DNA from: Anaerobiospirillum sp. NML120449
GTDB taxonomy: Bacteria; Pseudomonadota; Gammaproteobacteria; Enterobacterales; Succinivibrionaceae
Reading direction: 5' to 3'
Assembly (NCBI RefSeq): GCF_023051105.1
Contig: NZ_JALKIL010000003.1
Location: 168,798 to 232,797, forward strand
Length of the DNA: 64,000 nt
The notes beneath the pieces are model-generated. The model was given only the letters and a program-made list of their open reading frames with translations. It did no database searches and had not been told where the DNA came from. Below, one piece after another: positions 61,028-64,000 of the stretch; positions within the stretch are counted from its first letter, which is position 1, and every line of letters starts with the position of its first letter. Position numbers and translations under genes: made by a program.

Positions 61028-62242
61028 CTATTCCTGCCAGGCAATGAGCACCAGCTCGTAGAGCGGGTTGCCAAAGCAGGAGCGGCGCAGACGGAATTTG
61101 TAGCCCAGATTGAGGCTTTCAAGCCAGCCCTTGAGCTCATAGAACTCATGAGGATTGTGATAACAGGCAATTACCAGAAGAGGCTTCTGTTCAATAATTG
61201 TCTGACGTGCACCTTCTAAAATAGGCTCTTCGTAGCCCTCCACATCAAGCTTGATCAGGCCTGCTTCGAGATTTCTCTCCTTAACAAAGCTGTCGAGGGT
61301 AATAACCTCAATCTGCTCGTAGAGCTCATCTACCTGAAAGTCGCGGGTCAGAGTAGCCATGGAGTCACGCTCACCCTGAATCTTGCTCACGCGCAGGCTG
61401 CCTGGCTCAGCTCCCAGGCCTTTGTTAATTGCCTCTACGTGTCCTGCCTTAATATCGTCTTCAAAGGTTGTGGTCAGTTCTTTGAAATTGGCCCCTACCG
61501 GCTCAAAGCTGATGACATGAGACTCAGAAAAGAAGTGACGGAACACGGTAATGGTGTCGCCGATAAAGCCGCCACCATCGATGATGTTTTTGCCTTTGAC
61601 GCGGTTGATTACTTCACCAGGCAAGTCGTACATGCCATACATGTTGGTGACAGATGAGCCCCACTCCAGATTCACGTTGTTGAGAAATGGGACAGTTCCG
61701 GAGTCGTACAGCTTCTGGTAGTGGTTGAGCAGAGCACGGTCAGCATCTGTCCAGGTAAGATCATTTTTGACCAGCACTGAGCTGCCACCGGCTGCAAGTT
61801 CACACAGCATCATATGCCTGTCTACATAAGCACAGGAAATACCGTCCATGCCCTCTTTAAGCTTGGCCAGAACCTCTTCCATATTGTGAGTCTGGTGATA
61901 TTTGCGGAACTCAGCTGACCATCCGCTCTGAAGCACAGAGTAATTATCAAGCACATGCTGGCCAAATTCAGCCACATTCATGGCCTTTGCCTGTCCATTC
62001 TTATCAGAGAGCACAGCTACCGGCTTTGCAGAAACACTGACAGTAGCCTCTGCAACAGCTCCGGCGCCAGTGTCAGCACTGTCATCAGCACCTGCAGCAA
62101 CAGTACCATGAGCAGCGGCTGCAGATGCAGCCTGCTCAGCAGCTGCCTGCTCTTCCTGCACAGCTGGAGACATATCTGACTTCGATGCCTTTGCAGCCTG
62201 ATTTACGGAGCTGCTGTTCTTCTTCCTGTTTTTTGCTGCCAC
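61028..62242 (-). CDS. FkbM-family SAM-dependent methyltransferase
   Basis: The protein is 404 residues from the GTG at 62242, which has GAGG eight bases upstream; a TTG at 62308 is less likely. The C-terminal 220 residues form the class I methyltransferase: NIIDGGGFIGDTITVFRHF (SAM-binding motif I), VISFEPVGANFKEL (motif II), and VITLDSFVKERNLEAGLIKLDVEGYEEPILEGA, the FkbM hallmark (given here as adjoining pieces VITLDSFV and LIKLDVEGYE). The first 90 residues are basic then Ala/Ser-rich and disordered. FkbM enzymes usually O-methylate sugars of glycans or small molecules; with flagellin and lipid A genes in the wider region a surface glycan is possible, but the substrate is unknown. The gene stands alone. 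Confidence 0.85.
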   Translation of the reverse strand: MAAKNRKKNSSSVNQAAKASKSDMSPAVQEEQAAAEQAASAAAAHGTVAAGADDSADTGAGAVAEATVSVSAKPVAVLSDKNGQAKAMNVAEFGQHVLDNYSVLQSGWSAEFRKYHQTHNMEEVLAKLKEGMDGISCAYVDRHMMLCELAAGGSSVLVKNDLTWTDADRALLNHYQKLYDSGTVPFLNNVNLEWGSSVTNMYGMYDLPGEVINRVKGKNIIDGGGFIGDTITVFRHFFSESHVISFEPVGANFKELTTTFEDDIKAGHVEAINKGLGAEPGSLRVSKIQGERDSMATLTRDFQVDELYEQIEVITLDSFVKERNLEAGLIKLDVEGYEEPILEGARQTIIEQKPLLVIACYHNPHEFYELKGWLESLNLGYKFRLRRSCFGNPLYELVLIAWQE

Positions 62243-63869
62243 ACTAAAATCCTCGCGCGCCTCGATACCAGGCGCCTCAATCTTCAACCTGCAGGCCCTC
62301 AAGCCCAAAAATCATGCTGTGCCATACCTGACCTGGTCAGTCCAGGCCAGTACATACCAGGTCAGTACAAGCCTGGCCATTACGGGCAGATCCGGCTTAC
62401 GCCAGCCAGTACGTATAAATCCTGTAAGGCCGGGGCTCAATCTCAGGAGCTTTCTGCTCCCCTGTTGATGACACAGTGCCGCTTATCATAACCCAGCCTG
62501 CCCCTGCTTGCCATAAGGGCCATTACATAAGGGATTGGCATACACCAAAATCCGGACACCCAAAAGGTAAAGCAGCTTAAACAAGGGTGCAGGCTGGCTA
62601 TAGTGCTGCCTTGGGCCAGACCATGACATAAACTGCTACGGGCCCAGCAGATGTGCCAGGAGGCCGCATCTGCCATCTCCACGGTAGATTGGCCCAGGCA
62701 AAGTCGTTGGGGTATGCATGGTCCTGCAAGGCAATGAGGCTAACAGTATGAGTTCAACCATAGGCAAGAGCCTGAAAGGGCATGAATACACAGGTGTGCC
62801 AAAGGTCTCAGATACTGTACTGGCAGCCAAATTAAGTCGTTTGCTGCCTGCGCAGGAGCTCTGTTGACGACCTCCTGAGGATGTGGGCTACGTTCTGCGA
62901 TGGGATAAGGGCATTGGTCCGTTAAGGATAATGGACCATGGTATGTGCAGGGCCGTGAGCATGTCATGGTTCGCAGGTTATGAGCATTTCATGGGGCGCA
63001 AAGCTGTGTACAGCCAGGCCTGACTGGCCTTCCCTGCAAGATGCTATGGGGTCTGACCTGCTCGCGTACATTACAGGAATCTATCCATGGTAGACAGGCA
63101 GCCATTCATGTTAGCAGTCAGCGTTATGAGCATACTTACACGCTTGCGAATACCCATGCCTTGTAAGGTTCAGAACGTGCTATTGCTCAGTAATGGCACG
63201 GCCTTAAAGAGGGATGTGATGATGGAGATGGAACTTAGGAGTAATGTGGGGCGTGGCTATGAACAGTCTGAGCAATTTGGGGGCTGTGGCTGATCTGATA
63301 TGAGGCGCTACATGTTCAGAATAATAAATAGATGATTGTTCACCTGTCGTACAGGCTGTATCGAGATGCTGTACCATGCGGGGTGGGCAGAGCACGCCTG
63401 AATTTAACAGCTGTTTTCTCTGTTTTGTAAGGCATTAAACGAGCATAAAAGCTGATATAAATCACATTTAATCATATGTTAAAGCCGGGGGTTCACACCA
63501 TGAGCCTTGCACTGTTTCAGGGAATAGTCATATGCAAATGTATTCCGCAGTTATGCGTATTTTTTACTTTTTTACGCGTTAGACATTTCGTCAAATACCA
63601 ATTGGCTGAATCCTGATTTTATGAGACTTGCAGCCATTTCCATAGTTACACCATTCCAAACATTATGCGATACTTTTACCATGACTGTTTGCTTTTTATA
63701 CGCTCAATAAGATGCATACGAAAGTATAATTACGGCGAAATTATGAATGACATGGTTCAAAAATCAAAAAAATAGTTCATAAATACCTTGACAAATCAAA
63801 AATATTGATAATTTTCAGGCATAGAACTTGCTGAAATTGGCTTAAATAAGCTATTTGGAGCAAGGTCTT
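62243..63869. other. 1.6-kb intergenic stretch at the right end
   Basis: 62243-63400 has no supported gene; frames of 60-80 codons lack start signals. From 63420 to 63860 the DNA becomes AT-rich and holds a TTGACA near 63790 that could be a -35 element for the gene at 63870, though no good -10 lies at the right distance. Confidence 0.4.
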
Positions 63870-64000
63870 ATGGAACTTACTGAGCAGAAAATTAACGAGA
63901 TAAGAAACAGGTTCATTGAGGAAAAGAAGCTGGTTGAATCTAATGGTCATATTATGAGTCCTGCAGCTTTTGAAGCTCTCGTTAATGAGTATGAGTCATA
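63870..64000 (+). CDS. 5' end of an unidentified gene (cut by the window edge)
   Basis: The ATG at 63870 has AAGG five bases upstream, preceded by GGAG. The 43 visible codons start MELTEQKINEIRNRFIEE and are open to the window edge. The residues are helical and charged, with no membrane helix or known motif. The AT-rich upstream region fits a promoter. The family cannot be judged from this much. Confidence 0.6.
   Translation, partial: MELTEQKINEIRNRFIEEKKLVESNGHIMSPAAFEALVNEYES

Overview
The window looks like the chromosome of a flagellated, chemotactic gammaproteobacterium of roughly 50% GC. The support is the ruvCAB-ybgC-tolQRAB-pal gene order shared by Vibrio and Pseudomonas relatives, two flagellins, three methyl-accepting chemotaxis proteins (MCPs), an EptA-type lipid A enzyme and a class Ia ribonucleotide reductase. 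Succinivibrionaceae/Aeromonadales is my guess at family level; it is inference. Coding density is low: conserved genes sit in intergenic stretches of 0.3-2.4 kb, many holding a tandem repeat of its own (periods of about 12 to 76 bp, sequences unrelated to one another).

Layout. 1-6241 (-): a RecD2-type helicase, cut by the left edge, whose helicase is preceded by about 1,450 residues of low-complexity sequence, including a Gly/Ser-Tyr-Gly/Ser-rich segment and a short collagen-like tract. 7308-8882 (+): NhaC antiporter. 9442-10683 (+): ISAzo13-type transposase lacking its first catalytic Asp. 11184-12290 (-): HhH-GPD DNA glycosylase with an AT-hook-like tail. 14511-23723 (+): three MCP genes, each followed by a terminator. 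About 24.9 kb: a promoter-like element plus a large hairpin, possibly a small RNA. 26073-27050 (-): HNH_2-type protein. 27566-39336 (-): ruvC, ruvA, ruvB, ybgC, tolQ, tolR, tolA, tolB and pal, with unusually wide spacers. 39940-40032 (+): a 30-codon membrane peptide. 40291-42510 (-): two near-identical flagellins. 44316-48997 (+): nrdA and nrdB, split by 1.1 kb. 50769-52526 (+): EptA-like transferase. 53066-55715 (+): a small membrane protein and a UPF0126/TRIC-type membrane protein. 57208-60540 (+): a 1,110-residue protein of unknown function with a coiled coil and a degenerate P-loop-like segment. 61028-62242 (-): FkbM methyltransferase. 63870-64000 (+): start of a further gene.

How the genes work together. 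RuvABC processes Holliday junctions, and RecD2 and the glycosylase add DNA maintenance. TolQRAB-Pal links inner membrane energy to the outer membrane during division. MCPs and flagellins serve motility, NrdAB supplies dNTPs, and EptA modifies the outer membrane.

Most unusual points: conserved housekeeping proteins (RecD2, TolQ, the glycosylase, UPF0126, FkbM) carry long low-complexity appendages while the neighbouring noncoding DNA carries private minisatellites, and the 57-60 kb protein looks like an undescribed coiled-coil pseudo-ATPase. All calls are by eye; no database search was possible.
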